Source of the DNA: a virus
Virus record (IMG/VR): IMGVR_UViG_3300036859_000170
Coordinates: 1 to 48,580 of that record
Length of the DNA: 48,580 nt
Strand: one strand, 5' to 3'
The notes beneath the pieces were generated by a model. The model saw only the letters and a list, made by a program, of their open reading frames with translations. It was not told the DNA's origin and searched no databases. Position numbers and translations under genes: made by a program. Shown in pieces: positions 32,016 to 38,811 of this stretch; positions within the stretch are counted from its first letter, which is position 1, and every line of letters starts with the position of its first letter.

Positions 32016-32631
32016 GAGTTAGTCCACTGTAGTTCCTCATCGTCGCTTGAGTGCGTACAATATCGTCGTACGCACGTGCCAACTGACTCAACGTCTGTCT
32101 ACTTTCTTGCAACTCCTTGAGACTGTCCGTAGATCCGAGTTCCAGAAACCTGTGGAGCTTGTCTACCGGAATCCAATAGCGATCTCCTGGGGCATTGGCG
32201 TCGAGCAATAAAAGTTCTTCGCAGATATACCCTGGTTTCATTTTAACCTCCTGTTCTGCTCCGTGATAGTTGACCTGACGCAGCAGGGCCATGACTTCTT
32301 CTGGGCGCGACTCGTCGAGTACATCTTCGATGAACTTACGAAGATCGCCTTTCGACATCAACGTACTGAGTCCATCAAAGGTGTAATAGACGTTCCTGAT
32401 CTGAACTCGAGTCCGTAGACCAAGCTTCTTCATGAGAATACGCTCTGGGAATCCAGTCTGGAGATTACACTCCCCCTGATATGCTCGTGCGAAGAAACAT
32501 TCCCCCCAACTCGACGCTCCATCCTCGAACGCGGTGAGTCCCTTCTCAATCCTCTCCGGTCCCATCCGCTGAAGAACCTCTCGAATCGACTGTCTGATTC
32601 CGTGGTAGAATATGTCTCTGATGTCTGGCAT
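32008..32631 (-). CDS. Hypothetical early protein
   Basis: 207 residues, mostly helical with acidic stretches (LRKFIEDVLDESRPEEVMAL). The central block KMKPGYICEELLLLDANAPG then DRYWIPVDKLHRF may be a small beta domain. The start ATG lies inside the 3' end of the gene before, giving an 86-base overlap. Function unknown. Confidence 0.65.
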   Translation of the reverse strand: MPDIRDIFYHGIRQSIREVLQRMGPERIEKGLTAFEDGASSWGECFFARAYQGECNLQTGFPERILMKKLGLRTRVQIRNVYYTFDGLSTLMSKGDLRKFIEDVLDESRPEEVMALLRQVNYHGAEQEVKMKPGYICEELLLLDANAPGDRYWIPVDKLHRFLELGSTDSLKELQESRQTLSQLARAYDDIVRTQATMRNYSGLTRG

Positions 32632-32836
32632 GACGGCGACCTTCCTTCCTGACGAATCGTGAGTGTTCCTGCCTCGTTGCGAGCTCGAAGTCGATGAGTG
32701 TGTGGGTCAGCGACTCGACACATGTGAAGAAGTCCGCAGGAGACGTGGATCCTCTAGGGAAGACGTTCTCCCGGAGCCAGTCTTCAGCCATCCGTCTACA
32801 GCGTTCCCGACGGACCCTAGGAGCATCTCTTGTCAT
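32546..32836 (-). CDS. Hypothetical basic/helical early protein
   Basis: 96 residues, ATG overlapping the upstream stop (ATGA). The first ~65 residues (RRMAEDWLRENVFPRGSTSP, ADFFTCVESLTHTLIDFELA) look like a real helical domain. The last ~28 residues are read from the same DNA as the start of the next gene in another frame, so they are probably not under independent constraint. Confidence 0.55.
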   Translation of the reverse strand: MTRDAPRVRRERCRRMAEDWLRENVFPRGSTSPADFFTCVESLTHTLIDFELATRQEHSRFVRKEGRRHARHQRHILPRNQTVDSRGSSADGTGED

Positions 32837-33030
32837 TTCTGACTCCGTGCCTCTTGCTCGCGCTTGGTCCATTCGGCTTCGAGACGTTGCCTTTCCATGA
32901 GCGCTGACTCGCCGTGTAGATCGCAGTAACAGCCCAGTTCCTCGTTTCGGTTGCCTATGAGTTGCTGGATCGCGAGCCGCTTGCATGCTGCTGCCACGCA
33001 GCGCCGCTGGATATCGCGAAAGTAGGCCAT
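32833..33030 (-). CDS. Small Cys/His helical early protein
   Basis: 65 residues: FRDIQRRCVAAACKRLAIQQ, LGCYCDLHGES, then a Glu/Arg-rich helix. C-x4-C and CYCDLH could form a zinc site. No family recognised. Follows the nuclease gene with only a few bases between. Confidence 0.6.
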   Translation of the reverse strand: MAYFRDIQRRCVAAACKRLAIQQLIGNRNEELGCYCDLHGESALMERQRLEAEWTKREQEARSQK

Positions 33031-33034
33031 TAGT

Positions 33035-33928
33035 TCATTCTCCCTTCCCTGTGACTTCGACGGTATCTCTACGTTCGTGATCCCATGGGTGCTTCACGTA
33101 GTTCTGATCGAGCATCCGCTCACGATCATTCGGATGCATGGAGCAAACGCCATGATACTCACACAGTCCGTACATCGTACAGGACTGTGTCCGCATAGGC
33201 CAGTAGCCGTTGCGTTCATGGAACTTGATCTCATCACAGACGGATTTGACGTTGCGCTTCCACTCGTCAATCTCTGCAGGGGCCCGTGATGTGATGTGGC
33301 GCTCGAACCGCGTAGCACTAGCCTTGTAGATTCCGATAGCGTTGATGAGCGCGCCGCCGACCTGACGACCAGTGAGTTGTTGGAGTCCCCAGATGTAGCC
33401 AGTGATCTGGTTGTTGGGTTTGAACTGGTGAAAGTAGTACGAGCTCAACTGGGAAGTTGTCTTGTGTTCGAGGGTATACACTAGGTCGTTGAACTGGATG
33501 CCCCCGTCGAGAATCATTCCGTACTCGATGGGCTCCCCATCGTCACAGGTCAGTCCGAGGTCGATGGTAGCGACACGCTCGATCAGCGCTGATCCGTTAC
33601 CGCCTCCGAGGAACTCGAATGACTCGTCTGGATAGTGTTTAGCATAGTCCCTCATGACTCCGAGACACTTATCCAGCGTTCGATGGTCGTCAACGTGACC
33701 GTGATCCTCCCACTTCGCAGCCATCGCCTCCATCGAAGCGAGGAGTGACGCCTCCCAGTTGTCTCCTGTAGATCGTCGCCGGTACCATTCAGCGAGTCCA
33801 TAGTGAACGTTCGCTCCTGCAGACAACGCTGGACTCTTCCCGCGGCCAGTCCACGCCTCGACGATTCGCCTGCGGTACTTCGTCGGGCAGGTCTGGTGAG
33901 TGACGAGAGTGAAGTTGTCGATGATCAT
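33035..33928 (-). CDS. PD-(D/E)XK nuclease of the RecB/Cas4 type
   Basis: 297 residues starting at ATG 33928 (ATGA overlap with the upstream stop). Active-site pattern: GMILDGGIQF, then LEHKTT with the E-x-K pair. Iron-sulphur-type Cys ligands: C14 in HQTCPTKYRRR near the N-terminus and C250, C256 and C262 (SCTMYGLCEYHGVC) near the C-terminus, as in Cas4/AddB/RecB-like nucleases. No cas1 or CRISPR array is present, so it is most likely a phage recombination/end-processing exonuclease working with the Sak4-like annealing protein. Confidence 0.85.
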   Translation of the reverse strand: MIIDNFTLVTHQTCPTKYRRRIVEAWTGRGKSPALSAGANVHYGLAEWYRRRSTGDNWEASLLASMEAMAAKWEDHGHVDDHRTLDKCLGVMRDYAKHYPDESFEFLGGGNGSALIERVATIDLGLTCDDGEPIEYGMILDGGIQFNDLVYTLEHKTTSQLSSYYFHQFKPNNQITGYIWGLQQLTGRQVGGALINAIGIYKASATRFERHITSRAPAEIDEWKRNVKSVCDEIKFHERNGYWPMRTQSCTMYGLCEYHGVCSMHPNDRERMLDQNYVKHPWDHERRDTVEVTGKGE

Positions 33929-34206
33929 GAGGATGGGCCAGTCTGTTGAGGGACAAGAACTCGATAGTTCTGCCACATCTGGACTGCCTTATCCATGGCT
34001 TGGACCGCGGCGAGCTCGGTGACTTGTATGGAGTAGATGAGAACCTGACGGCGGACACTCGTCTGAGTAGGTCCGGCTGGCGTCTCGTCTGCGTGAGGCT
34101 TGTTTCGCTCGCGCTTCAGCGCGTGGAGCGCCTCAAACAAGTCATGCGCTTCCCGAAGTGCCTGCTCTGCTATGTTCCGGTAAGCTTCCGGGTGAGTCTC
34201 TGACAT
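33925..34206 (-). CDS. Hypothetical helical early protein
   Basis: 93 residues: IAEQALREAHDLFEALHALK, then LIYSIQVTELAAVQAMDKAV. Two long amphipathic helices that could dimerise. Directly upstream of and overlapping the nuclease gene, so perhaps an accessory factor. Function unknown. Confidence 0.65.
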   Translation of the reverse strand: MSETHPEAYRNIAEQALREAHDLFEALHALKRERNKPHADETPAGPTQTSVRRQVLIYSIQVTELAAVQAMDKAVQMWQNYRVLVPQQTGPSS

Positions 34207-34228
34207 GTCATGTTCCGATGTGGTGTGG

Positions 34229-34432
34229 TCACTTCTCGACTACCTTCAGGACGGCCCACTTAGCGGCGTTGTACTTCGCGCTTGTGCCAACGACATTCCC
34301 AGCCAGGATTTGTCTACCGAGTTCCTGTCGGAATGGTTTCATCTTCGTCTGGTACGCTAGGCGCTGCTGATTCGTCAACGTGCGATAGCGTTCGAGGAAG
34401 TCTTCGTCGGTCACCCACTGTCGTTCAGTCAT
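34229..34432 (-). CDS. Small basic early protein
   Basis: 67 residues, start at ATG 34432 overlapping the previous stop by 8 bases. Helical and basic: DEDFLERYRTLTNQQRLAYQ, TKMKPFRQELGRQILAGNVV. A DNA-associated role is possible from charge only. Confidence 0.6.
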   Translation of the reverse strand: MTERQWVTDEDFLERYRTLTNQQRLAYQTKMKPFRQELGRQILAGNVVGTSAKYNAAKWAVLKVVEK

Positions 34433-34598
34433 ACTGGTCTCTCTCAAGGATGTACTCTCTGATCTTTCTAGAGAATAGTAAAAGGTCGCGCTTCTTGTTG
34501 CTAGAGAGGGACTCAAACTGGACTCCTACTATCTCATCCGCTATGAGCTTAGCGATGAGATTCTCTTCCTGTTGATTTACGACGATCACTCTCTTCAC
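34425..34598 (-). CDS. Small hypothetical early protein
   Basis: 57 residues, GTG start at 34598 behind AGGAGGGA. Begins VKRVIVVNQQEENLIAKLIA and ends with a basic helix (NKKRDLLLFSRKIREYILER). Its ribosome site can pair with the CCTCC-rich 3' part of the structured region just upstream, so its translation may be regulated by that RNA. Confidence 0.6.
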   Translation of the reverse strand: MKRVIVVNQQEENLIAKLIADEIVGVQFESLSSNKKRDLLLFSRKIREYILERDQYD

Positions 34599-34615
34599 CG
34601 TGCGTCCCTCCTGTT

Positions 34616-34812
34616 TGTCTGCTATGGAGGAGGGAGGAATCGAACCTCCCATAGACCAGCCTGAAGGAGCGACCTTCAGGATCAATCCCCCAAAGGTGGC
34701 GACGCTGACACCGAAGATCGGCTGCCGACGCTGCAGGCGTCCAGGAACGCATCTCGTGTCTCACCACGTCGCCACGGTAGGGCCCCGGCTCGGATGAGGT
34801 CATGTCAACCTC
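34616..34812 (-). ncRNA. Structured non-coding region with tRNA T-arm-like hairpin
   Basis: No gene fits here. On the minus strand there are three strong structures: an 80-nt element bounded by GTGGCGACG/CGTCGCCAC (34696-34775), an 8-bp hairpin CCTGAAGG/CCTTCAGG with a 5-nt loop (34660-34680), and a T-arm-like hairpin GGGAGG-TTCGATT-CCTCCC (34632-34650). The last matches the tRNA B box, but no matching acceptor 5' strand or D arm was found. It may be an unusual structured RNA, a defective tRNA or a leader controlling the next gene. Confidence 0.5.
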
Positions 34813-34818
34813 GGCACA

Positions 34819-34847
34819 AGTATCGTATCCCTCATTCCCTGTGCCAA
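34819..34847 (-). promoter_or_regulatory. Candidate promoter before the structured RNA
   Basis: On the minus strand TTGGCA (34847-34842), 17 bases, GATACT (34824-34819). It matches the -35 at 5 of 6 and the -10 at 4 of 6 positions. It is flanked by GGCACA/TGTGCC inverted arms that could be an operator. Weaker than the other promoters. Confidence 0.4.
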
Positions 34848-34863
34848 CGCCGGGATGGATACG

Positions 34864-35298
34864 TTAGTCGACTGACGGTAGCGTCACGCGACCTTCCGCG
34901 AGCGCCTTGAGGAACGCCGCGAGCTCGTCACCGTCCGCACCCGCCTCTACAGCCTTCGCGGCCATGCCGCGAGCACGACTCACTGGAGTCGACACGCCGA
35001 CAGCCTTCGCTCCAGGCCGGAACTTGATCTGCGCCTCCGCGATCTCGTCGTCGGACTTACCGGCGATGCGCATCCGGCGAGCGATGCCCTGAAATGACAC
35101 GATCAAAGACGTTCCGTTCACGACGTTCAGGACTCCCTGGTCGCCGTAGAACTCTCGTGCCTTATCCAGGTCGTCCCACTCCAACAGCGGCACATCACCT
35201 AGTGACTGCGTCCCGCGGGCGGTCTTGACTTCGTCGTAGTTGAAGTGTGCACCGTCCGGAGCACGAACTGTGAGACCTTCACTGATTCCTGCGGTCAT
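34864..35298 (-). CDS. Early protein, paralogue of the one at 39743
   Basis: 144 residues with a GGAG site before ATG 35298. The region LDKAREFYGDQGVLNVVNGT, then SLIVSFQGIARRMRIAGKSD and DDEIAEAQI, aligns with the 160-residue protein at 39743-40225 (DLAREAFGDSAIMFGVNNTS, EGVVREMIVKNRKVTNAELE). Both are therefore likely distant duplicates. The C-terminus is Ala/Gly-rich and helical. No known motif; possibly an abundant early DNA- or RNA-associated protein. Confidence 0.7.
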   Translation of the reverse strand: MTAGISEGLTVRAPDGAHFNYDEVKTARGTQSLGDVPLLEWDDLDKAREFYGDQGVLNVVNGTSLIVSFQGIARRMRIAGKSDDEIAEAQIKFRPGAKAVGVSTPVSRARGMAAKAVEAGADGDELAAFLKALAEGRVTLPSVD

Positions 35299-35379
35299 GA
35301 TGATACTCCTTGGAGGTTGAGGAACGGGCCGATGGCCCCAAGGAAGGGGAGTGGATGTCCCCTGCCAGTGATGAGACTG

Positions 35380-35679
35380 TCATGGCCACTGTAATCCTGA
35401 GATTCGTTCAACTACACTACCGTCTTCTCTGATAGTCAGTCGACCGGAGGCTATGCCTCGTAGGAACTTAGTAAAAGCATCCTCGTCGACGTAATCATGA
35501 GGAGAGAATGGCTGGGAATAAGCAAAGGCGTGTTGAGCTTGCTTCTCGAGATACCGCCGTTCGTTCTCAGTCCAAGGCTTAAGATATGACTTCTGTTTGA
35601 ACCATGATCCGAACCGTGGAACGAATATCGAGATGGTGCCGACTGCGACTGACGAGAGGAAAAGCCTACGATCTGGCAT
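35380..35679 (-). CDS. Small protein with Tat-like signal sequence
   Basis: 99 residues. The N-terminus MPDRRLFLSSVAVGTISIFV carries RRLFL, which resembles the twin-arginine (RRxFL) export motif, followed by a hydrophobic stretch. The rest is charged, with FSPHDYVDEDAFTKFLRGIA resembling a small helical domain. The first gene after a strong promoter (35719-35747). If exported, it would be an early phage product acting outside the cytoplasm. Confidence 0.6.
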   Translation of the reverse strand: MPDRRLFLSSVAVGTISIFVPRFGSWFKQKSYLKPWTENERRYLEKQAQHAFAYSQPFSPHDYVDEDAFTKFLRGIASGRLTIREDGSVVERISGLQWP

Positions 35680-35718
35680 GTTGTGTCCCCTTCCGATCCG
35701 ATTCCGAAAACCTGATGC

Positions 35719-35747
35719 AATATAACACTACTCACGTCCCTTGTCAA
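35719..35747 (-). promoter_or_regulatory. Early sigma-70 promoter P4
   Basis: On the minus strand TTGACA (35747-35742), 17 bases ending in TGT, then TATATT (35724-35719): a perfect -35, a 5-of-6 -10 and an extended -10. It lies over the stop of the gene at 35728 and starts RNA about 33 bases before the Tat-like gene. Confidence 0.8.
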
Positions 35748-35934
35748 TGGGAATTGACAGGGTTTGTGCTGTCCTCGCGCAGAGTTGACACTCCAACTTG
35801 AACCTATATGGATACGACCGTTCGATCCAGTCGGAGGTCACCCTGCGCCCGCAGAATGTGAGTGGCTCCGTAGGGGACTTGAAGTGAATCAGTCCTGGTC
35901 CACGTGGAGCCTCGACTAGAATGAAGTTATTCAT
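35728..35934 (-). CDS. Small Cys-containing early protein
   Basis: 68 residues beginning MNNFILVEAPRGPGLIHF. Cys residues in LTFCGRRV and LECQLCART suggest a zinc-binding knuckle of the kind common in small phage proteins. The start ATG is the ATG inside palindromic element copy 5, and it overlaps the preceding gene's stop by 8 bases. Confidence 0.65.
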   Translation of the reverse strand: MNNFILVEAPRGPGLIHFKSPTEPLTFCGRRVTSDWIERSYPYRFKLECQLCARTAQTLSIPIDKGRE

Positions 35935-35945
35935 TTGTGGATAAG
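35926..35945 (-). repeat. Dispersed 20-bp palindromic element, copy 5
   Basis: On the minus strand CTTATCCACAAATGAATAAC, with the DnaA box TTATCCACA. It contains both the TAA stop of the 57-residue gene upstream (its last codons read LSTNE) and the ATG start of the next gene. Confidence 0.85.
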
Positions 35946-36100
35946 CGCGTGGAGAGTTCCTCCCACTCGCGTCGCAGTGTGTAGAGCGAATCCAACGTCC
36001 TGTAAGCTTGCTCACGCGTCTTAGCACTCGACGCGTTTGACACCTTTCCTTGTAGGAAGGAAATGAATCTGTTGATTTCTTCGAGTTGTTCTTTGGTCAT
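35927..36100 (-). CDS. 57-residue helical early protein
   Basis: MTKEQLEEINRFISFLQGKV, then charged helix to LSTNE. Its ATG overlaps the stop of the upstream 29-residue gene (ATGA). It is below the usual length cutoff, but the start/stop overlaps on both sides and the even codon use support it. The last codons and the stop lie in the palindromic element. Confidence 0.65.
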   Translation of the reverse strand: MTKEQLEEINRFISFLQGKVSNASSAKTREQAYRTLDSLYTLRREWEELSTRLSTNE

Positions 36101-36186
36101 CTTCGTTTCCCCTTATCGTCTTCGACTCCAAGGAGTCCATTGACTATCAGCCACGCTCCGATGGCAGCGACGATTGTGGAGATCAT
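36097..36186 (-). CDS. 29-residue membrane micropeptide
   Basis: MISTIVAAIGAWLIVNGLLG followed by VEDDKGKRR: one hydrophobic helix and a charged tail. ATG overlaps the upstream stop and TGA overlaps the downstream start, so it fits the coupled operon exactly. Function unknown. Confidence 0.55.
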   Translation of the reverse strand: MISTIVAAIGAWLIVNGLLGVEDDKGKRR

Positions 36187-36494
36187 CGTGTCTTGAAGAC
36201 TTTCAGTGGATGCGGTGCGTACTCCGTTCGACTCTCCTCGGACCAGCCTGGAAGCGTGGCACACCACGCGAGGAGCTTATCAACCTGTTCAACTGTCAGC
36301 CAGGCTGGTTCCCAGAACGGAAGATACGCTGGCCTTGACACGTAGTTACGTGCTGCTGCGTGCCACCAGTCGTGACATCTGAAGTCTACACACTCCCGAT
36401 CTGGTCCGATCAACACTTGCGTCGTCCCTGGAGGCCAGCGACTATACATCTCTTCATGTGACATATCTCCGGGGTCAGGTCCAGCGTGGCTCAT
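36183..36494 (-). CDS. Hypothetical early protein
   Basis: 103 residues, His/Trp-rich (EEMYSRWPPGTTQVLIGPDR, RCHDWWHAAARNYVSRPAYL). A possible HNH-like Cys/His grouping was considered but the motif is not complete. ATGA overlaps with both neighbours. Confidence 0.6.
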   Translation of the reverse strand: MSHAGPDPGDMSHEEMYSRWPPGTTQVLIGPDRECVDFRCHDWWHAAARNYVSRPAYLPFWEPAWLTVEQVDKLLAWCATLPGWSEESRTEYAPHPLKVFKTR

Positions 36495-36772
36495 GGTTGA
36501 ACCTCCTTCTTGAAGACGAACGTGCACTGCTGTCCTTCAGAGACGATCTCAACTAGCCTAAACTTCCTGCTGAGGATCCTGACAGTCTTGAGGAATAGTG
36601 GAATCGCTCTTATCATCGACGACATTGCGCAGACCATCGTGAGCTGGTCACGATTCATCTCCGTCAGATCATCTGGCATCCTGGTGAGGAACTCATCAGT
36701 AGCCTCTTCACTTGACAGAACTCTCGCAGTGTTCTCCGCGAGGATGACGACAGTTTCAGTCTCCGTAGTCAT
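36491..36772 (-). CDS. Hypothetical early protein
   Basis: 93 residues: acidic N-terminal half (TDEFLTRMPDDLTEMNRDQL) and a basic C-terminal half (LKTVRILSRKFRLVEIVSEG). No recognised family; overlaps neighbours. Confidence 0.6.
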   Translation of the reverse strand: MTTETETVVILAENTARVLSSEEATDEFLTRMPDDLTEMNRDQLTMVCAMSSMIRAIPLFLKTVRILSRKFRLVEIVSEGQQCTFVFKKEVQP

Positions 36773-37058
36773 AGTTCAGTCCCCAACGACGTGCTTCACC
36801 GTCCACCCTGTCCATACCTCGTTCCTGGAACATCCAATCTGGTAAGGGGCAACAATCTCTGGTAATTTCGGGCAACGCGTCTGCCAGCTCTCTCCCCTCA
36901 GCCGCGAACAGCGCGAGTCTGGCATATGCCATGCGGGCCTTCATCCTACTCCAACTGGGAAGAGTTACGAAATAGCTCGGCTTCCTACATAGTTGATGAT
37001 ACTGTAGACACGTATCGAGATACTCGACTACCGCTCTGTCATACTTGTTGAATCTCAT
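36756..37058 (-). CDS. Hypothetical early protein
   Basis: 100 residues, aromatic and basic: MRFNKYDRAVVEYLDTCLQY, then SRMKARMAYARLALFAAEGR. Mostly helical. ATG overlaps the upstream stop (ATGA). Function unknown. Confidence 0.6.
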   Translation of the reverse strand: MRFNKYDRAVVEYLDTCLQYHQLCRKPSYFVTLPSWSRMKARMAYARLALFAAEGRELADALPEITRDCCPLPDWMFQERGMDRVDGEARRWGLNYDYGD

Positions 37059-37228
37059 AGTCCGATCTCCGCTGGCAGAATGTGAATATACTCTTCTCCG
37101 TCGTCCGTTGAAATCCTCACGACGACTAACATGACGTGCCGCGTTCGAGTTGTCGAGCCCCTGAATCCAACTACGGAGCCGCTCCCTAGAGGGGTTTGGA
37201 CTTGTTGACCAAGTCTGATGGGAGTCAC
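37055..37228 (-). CDS. 57-residue hypothetical early protein
   Basis: Begins at GTG in a GTGA overlap with the gene before: VTPIRLGQQVQTPLGSGSVV, later RHVMLVVVRISTDDGEEYIH. The short beta-rich, SH3-barrel-like sequence ends in an ATGA overlap with the next gene. Too short for usual gene callers, but the context supports it. Confidence 0.65.
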   Translation of the reverse strand: MTPIRLGQQVQTPLGSGSVVGFRGSTTRTRHVMLVVVRISTDDGEEYIHILPAEIGL

Positions 37229-37425
37229 TCGACCACCTCCACAGTCACGGAGATACGTCGTGGTTTCTCGTTCTCCCCGAATGCGCTCTTTTGTATGTAC
37301 AACACTCCTATCACCGTGTTGGAGTCGCTAGAGAGCGGAGCGACGTTGTCGCCTTCAGCGACTTCCTCTGCGAATCTGTACGTGTTCTTCGTCTCGCGCT
37401 CGAACGTGAACATTCGCTTCAACAT
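37225..37425 (-). CDS. Small conserved-type early protein
   Basis: 66 residues: FERETKNTYRFAEEVAEGDN, then VIGVLYIQKSAFGENEKPRR. The 'ERETKNTxRF ... VIGxLYIQK' pattern is one I recognise from small uncharacterised phage proteins. Strong GGAGG site. Confidence 0.7.
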   Translation of the reverse strand: MLKRMFTFERETKNTYRFAEEVAEGDNVAPLSSDSNTVIGVLYIQKSAFGENEKPRRISVTVEVVE

Positions 37426-37446
37426 GAGGACCTCCGAAGTGGATTG

Positions 37447-37560
37447 TTACCTTGACAGGACGATGAGCTGTTCGATAATGCCTGCATCGCTGTCTCCCGT
37501 GAGCCAGTACACGATCTCGTGGCTCCACGGATGGCCCCTGGGGACGTGGCTAATCCTCAT
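37447..37560 (-). CDS. 37-residue candidate peptide
   Basis: MRISHVPRGHPWSHEIVYWL, then a short helix. It begins in the stop codon of the upstream gene (ATGA). It may be real by context; no other evidence. Confidence 0.45.
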   Translation of the reverse strand: MRISHVPRGHPWSHEIVYWLTGDSDAGIIEQLIVLSR

Positions 37561-37784
37561 TCTGTACGCTCCGTGTCTATGTACCTCTTAATCTTGTTGG
37601 CCAGATCGAGGAGTTTAATGAAGTCAAGGGTTGGACCGTCATCCATATGTCCCATGAGAGAACAGGGGCGGCAGATGAAAGAAGGGCCGTAGTCTGTGAA
37701 TTTGACGGCCACGGCGGTATGAGGGCATGGATCGTCTTTATGCCCCCAATCTTCACATTCGCACTTCGCCCTGGTCTTGTGCAT
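37557..37784 (-). CDS. Cys/His-rich early protein (likely zinc-binding)
   Basis: 75 residues with C-x1-C (KCECED), H and a second C-x2-C pair (FICRPCSLMGH), suggesting a zinc site, then a helical acidic/basic tail. GGAGA site before ATG 37784. Unknown role. Confidence 0.65.
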   Translation of the reverse strand: MHKTRAKCECEDWGHKDDPCPHTAVAVKFTDYGPSFICRPCSLMGHMDDGPTLDFIKLLDLANKIKRYIDTERTE

Positions 37785-37815
37785 TGCCGTCTCCGATCGT
37801 GTGGTTTGTTGAACC

Positions 37816-38022
37816 TCATCCCATCATCAATCTTCCCAGATTGAGAAGCACTGGAGCTTTGCGACAGACTGACGTAGGTCCCGTTTTCCAGGATTCGACT
37901 TTCTTGATCTCCCACCAGGAGTTGTCACTCACGTTGTGTCGAGGAAGGACCCTGACCTCGACTTCTGCGTCAGGGTCATGCCCACAGTTCTGAAGGGCCT
38001 CGATGAGTTGTTGAACAGTCAT
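37816..38022 (-). CDS. Small hypothetical early protein
   Basis: 68 residues starting at ATG 38022 after GAGGTG. TVQQLIEALQNCGHDPDAEV then EVRVLPRHNVSDNSWWEIKK: this resembles small phage proteins with a 'L-I-E-x-L ... D-P-D-A-x-V' start. Basic C-terminus. Confidence 0.65.
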   Translation of the reverse strand: MTVQQLIEALQNCGHDPDAEVEVRVLPRHNVSDNSWWEIKKVESWKTGPTSVCRKAPVLLNLGRLMMG

Positions 38023-38084
38023 ACGTGTCACCTCGGATTGTGTGTGTCTTTCGCACACCACTACGACGTGGATTAACATGGTCC

Positions 38085-38603
38085 TCATGGGCTGTTGACC
38101 TGTTCGCATCGTGGACACTTCCTAGCACGAACGGCTCCATAGACACATCCACATCCTGAACACGAGATGCGCTTCATCCACTGGAGACGTGGCTTACCCC
38201 TCGTCGCCAGCGGGGTCCGCGAATCATCATGCGTTGCGTTTCGACTCAACGCCGCAGCCATCCCCGGTGCGAATGTTGGAGGTATGCATTTGTGAATAAG
38301 GCGAGGATCGCTGCGGTCTATGGGACTAGGGGTCCCCGGTTGGACGGTTGGAACGTACTCAAATGTTGCGAGGATCTTCACGTCATGGTTTGGTTTGTAG
38401 AATATTGGCTCATCTGCGTCTGATGGGATGAACATCTTTACGACGTTGGAGATGTTGAGTCCACACGCCGCGCACAGGATGCGCTGCCGCACGGAGTCAC
38501 GTCCCCAGTTACGTTCTGCCCAGGTGTATACCCCGAGCGCGGGCGTTCCGCACGTCGCACAAGGAATGACTTGTGCATTGCTTGGAATGTTGATAGTTGC
38601 CAT
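38085..38603 (-). CDS. Two-zinc-ribbon early protein
   Basis: 172 residues. First Cys cluster near the N-terminus (IPCATCG, then LCAACG), second at the C-terminus (SCSGCGC, later KCPRCE); each could bind one zinc. The middle (FYKPNHDVKILATFEYVPTV) is beta-like. Element copy 6 lies inside this gene, encoding RLIHKCIP. The ATG overlaps the upstream stop (TGATG). Confidence 0.65.
   Translation of the reverse strand: MATINIPSNAQVIPCATCGTPALGVYTWAERNWGRDSVRQRILCAACGLNISNVVKMFIPSDADEPIFYKPNHDVKILATFEYVPTVQPGTPSPIDRSDPRLIHKCIPPTFAPGMAAALSRNATHDDSRTPLATRGKPRLQWMKRISCSGCGCVYGAVRARKCPRCEQVNSP
38281..38300 (-). repeat. Dispersed 20-bp palindromic element, copy 6 (half-degenerate, intragenic)
   Basis: On the minus strand CTTATTCACAAATGCATACC: the left arm matches the consensus, the right arm ends like copy 1 (TACC). 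It retains TTATTCACA. Unlike the other copies it is internal to a gene, where a TGC codon replaces the TGA seen in copy 2 in the same frame. Confidence 0.75.
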
Positions 38604-38746
38604 CACGCCCGCCAATATGCAACGTCCGTCGACCCACAGCGAGGACATGTTGGGAGGTCAAACACCCACCCGAAGGCGAATTCAACTCGCTTTTGAAAGG
38701 CGTTGTGACATATCACGCAGACGAAATTGACCAGCTTCTCAGACAT
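38603..38746 (-). CDS. 47-residue zinc-ribbon protein
   Basis: MSEKLVNFVCVICHNAFQKR, later TCPRCGSTDVAYWRA: C-x2-C pairs at both ends make a clear zinc ribbon. GGGGGGA ribosome site. It stops in a TGATG overlap with the next, also zinc-ribbon, gene. First gene downstream of promoter P3. Confidence 0.75.
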   Translation of the reverse strand: MSEKLVNFVCVICHNAFQKRVEFAFGWVFDLPTCPRCGSTDVAYWRA

Positions 38747-38782
38747 GTTTTCCCCCCCGATGGATGATTCGATCATGCCCCC

Positions 38783-38811
38783 AACCTAACACCCGATCCC
38801 CAACTTGTCAA
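38783..38811 (-). promoter_or_regulatory. Early sigma-70 promoter P3
   Basis: On the minus strand TTGACA (38811-38806), 17 bases ending TGT, then TAGGTT (38788-38783). The -35 is perfect and overlaps the stop of the HTH gene. The -10 is weaker but preceded by the TGn extension. The predicted start lies about 30 bases before the zinc-ribbon gene. Confidence 0.7.

Noticed and set aside
33035-33928. Cas4-like nuclease as evidence of a CRISPR adaptation module
   Set aside because: No cas1, cas2 or repeat array anywhere in the window; a RecB-like recombination nuclease next to Sak4-type genes explains it.
34624-34654. Canonical tRNA ending in CCA
   Set aside because: The B box is good, but no 5' acceptor strand, D arm or anticodon arm in register could be found.
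36183-36494. HNH endonuclease
   Set aside because: His/Trp/Cys content is suggestive, but the HNH residues and spacing are incomplete.
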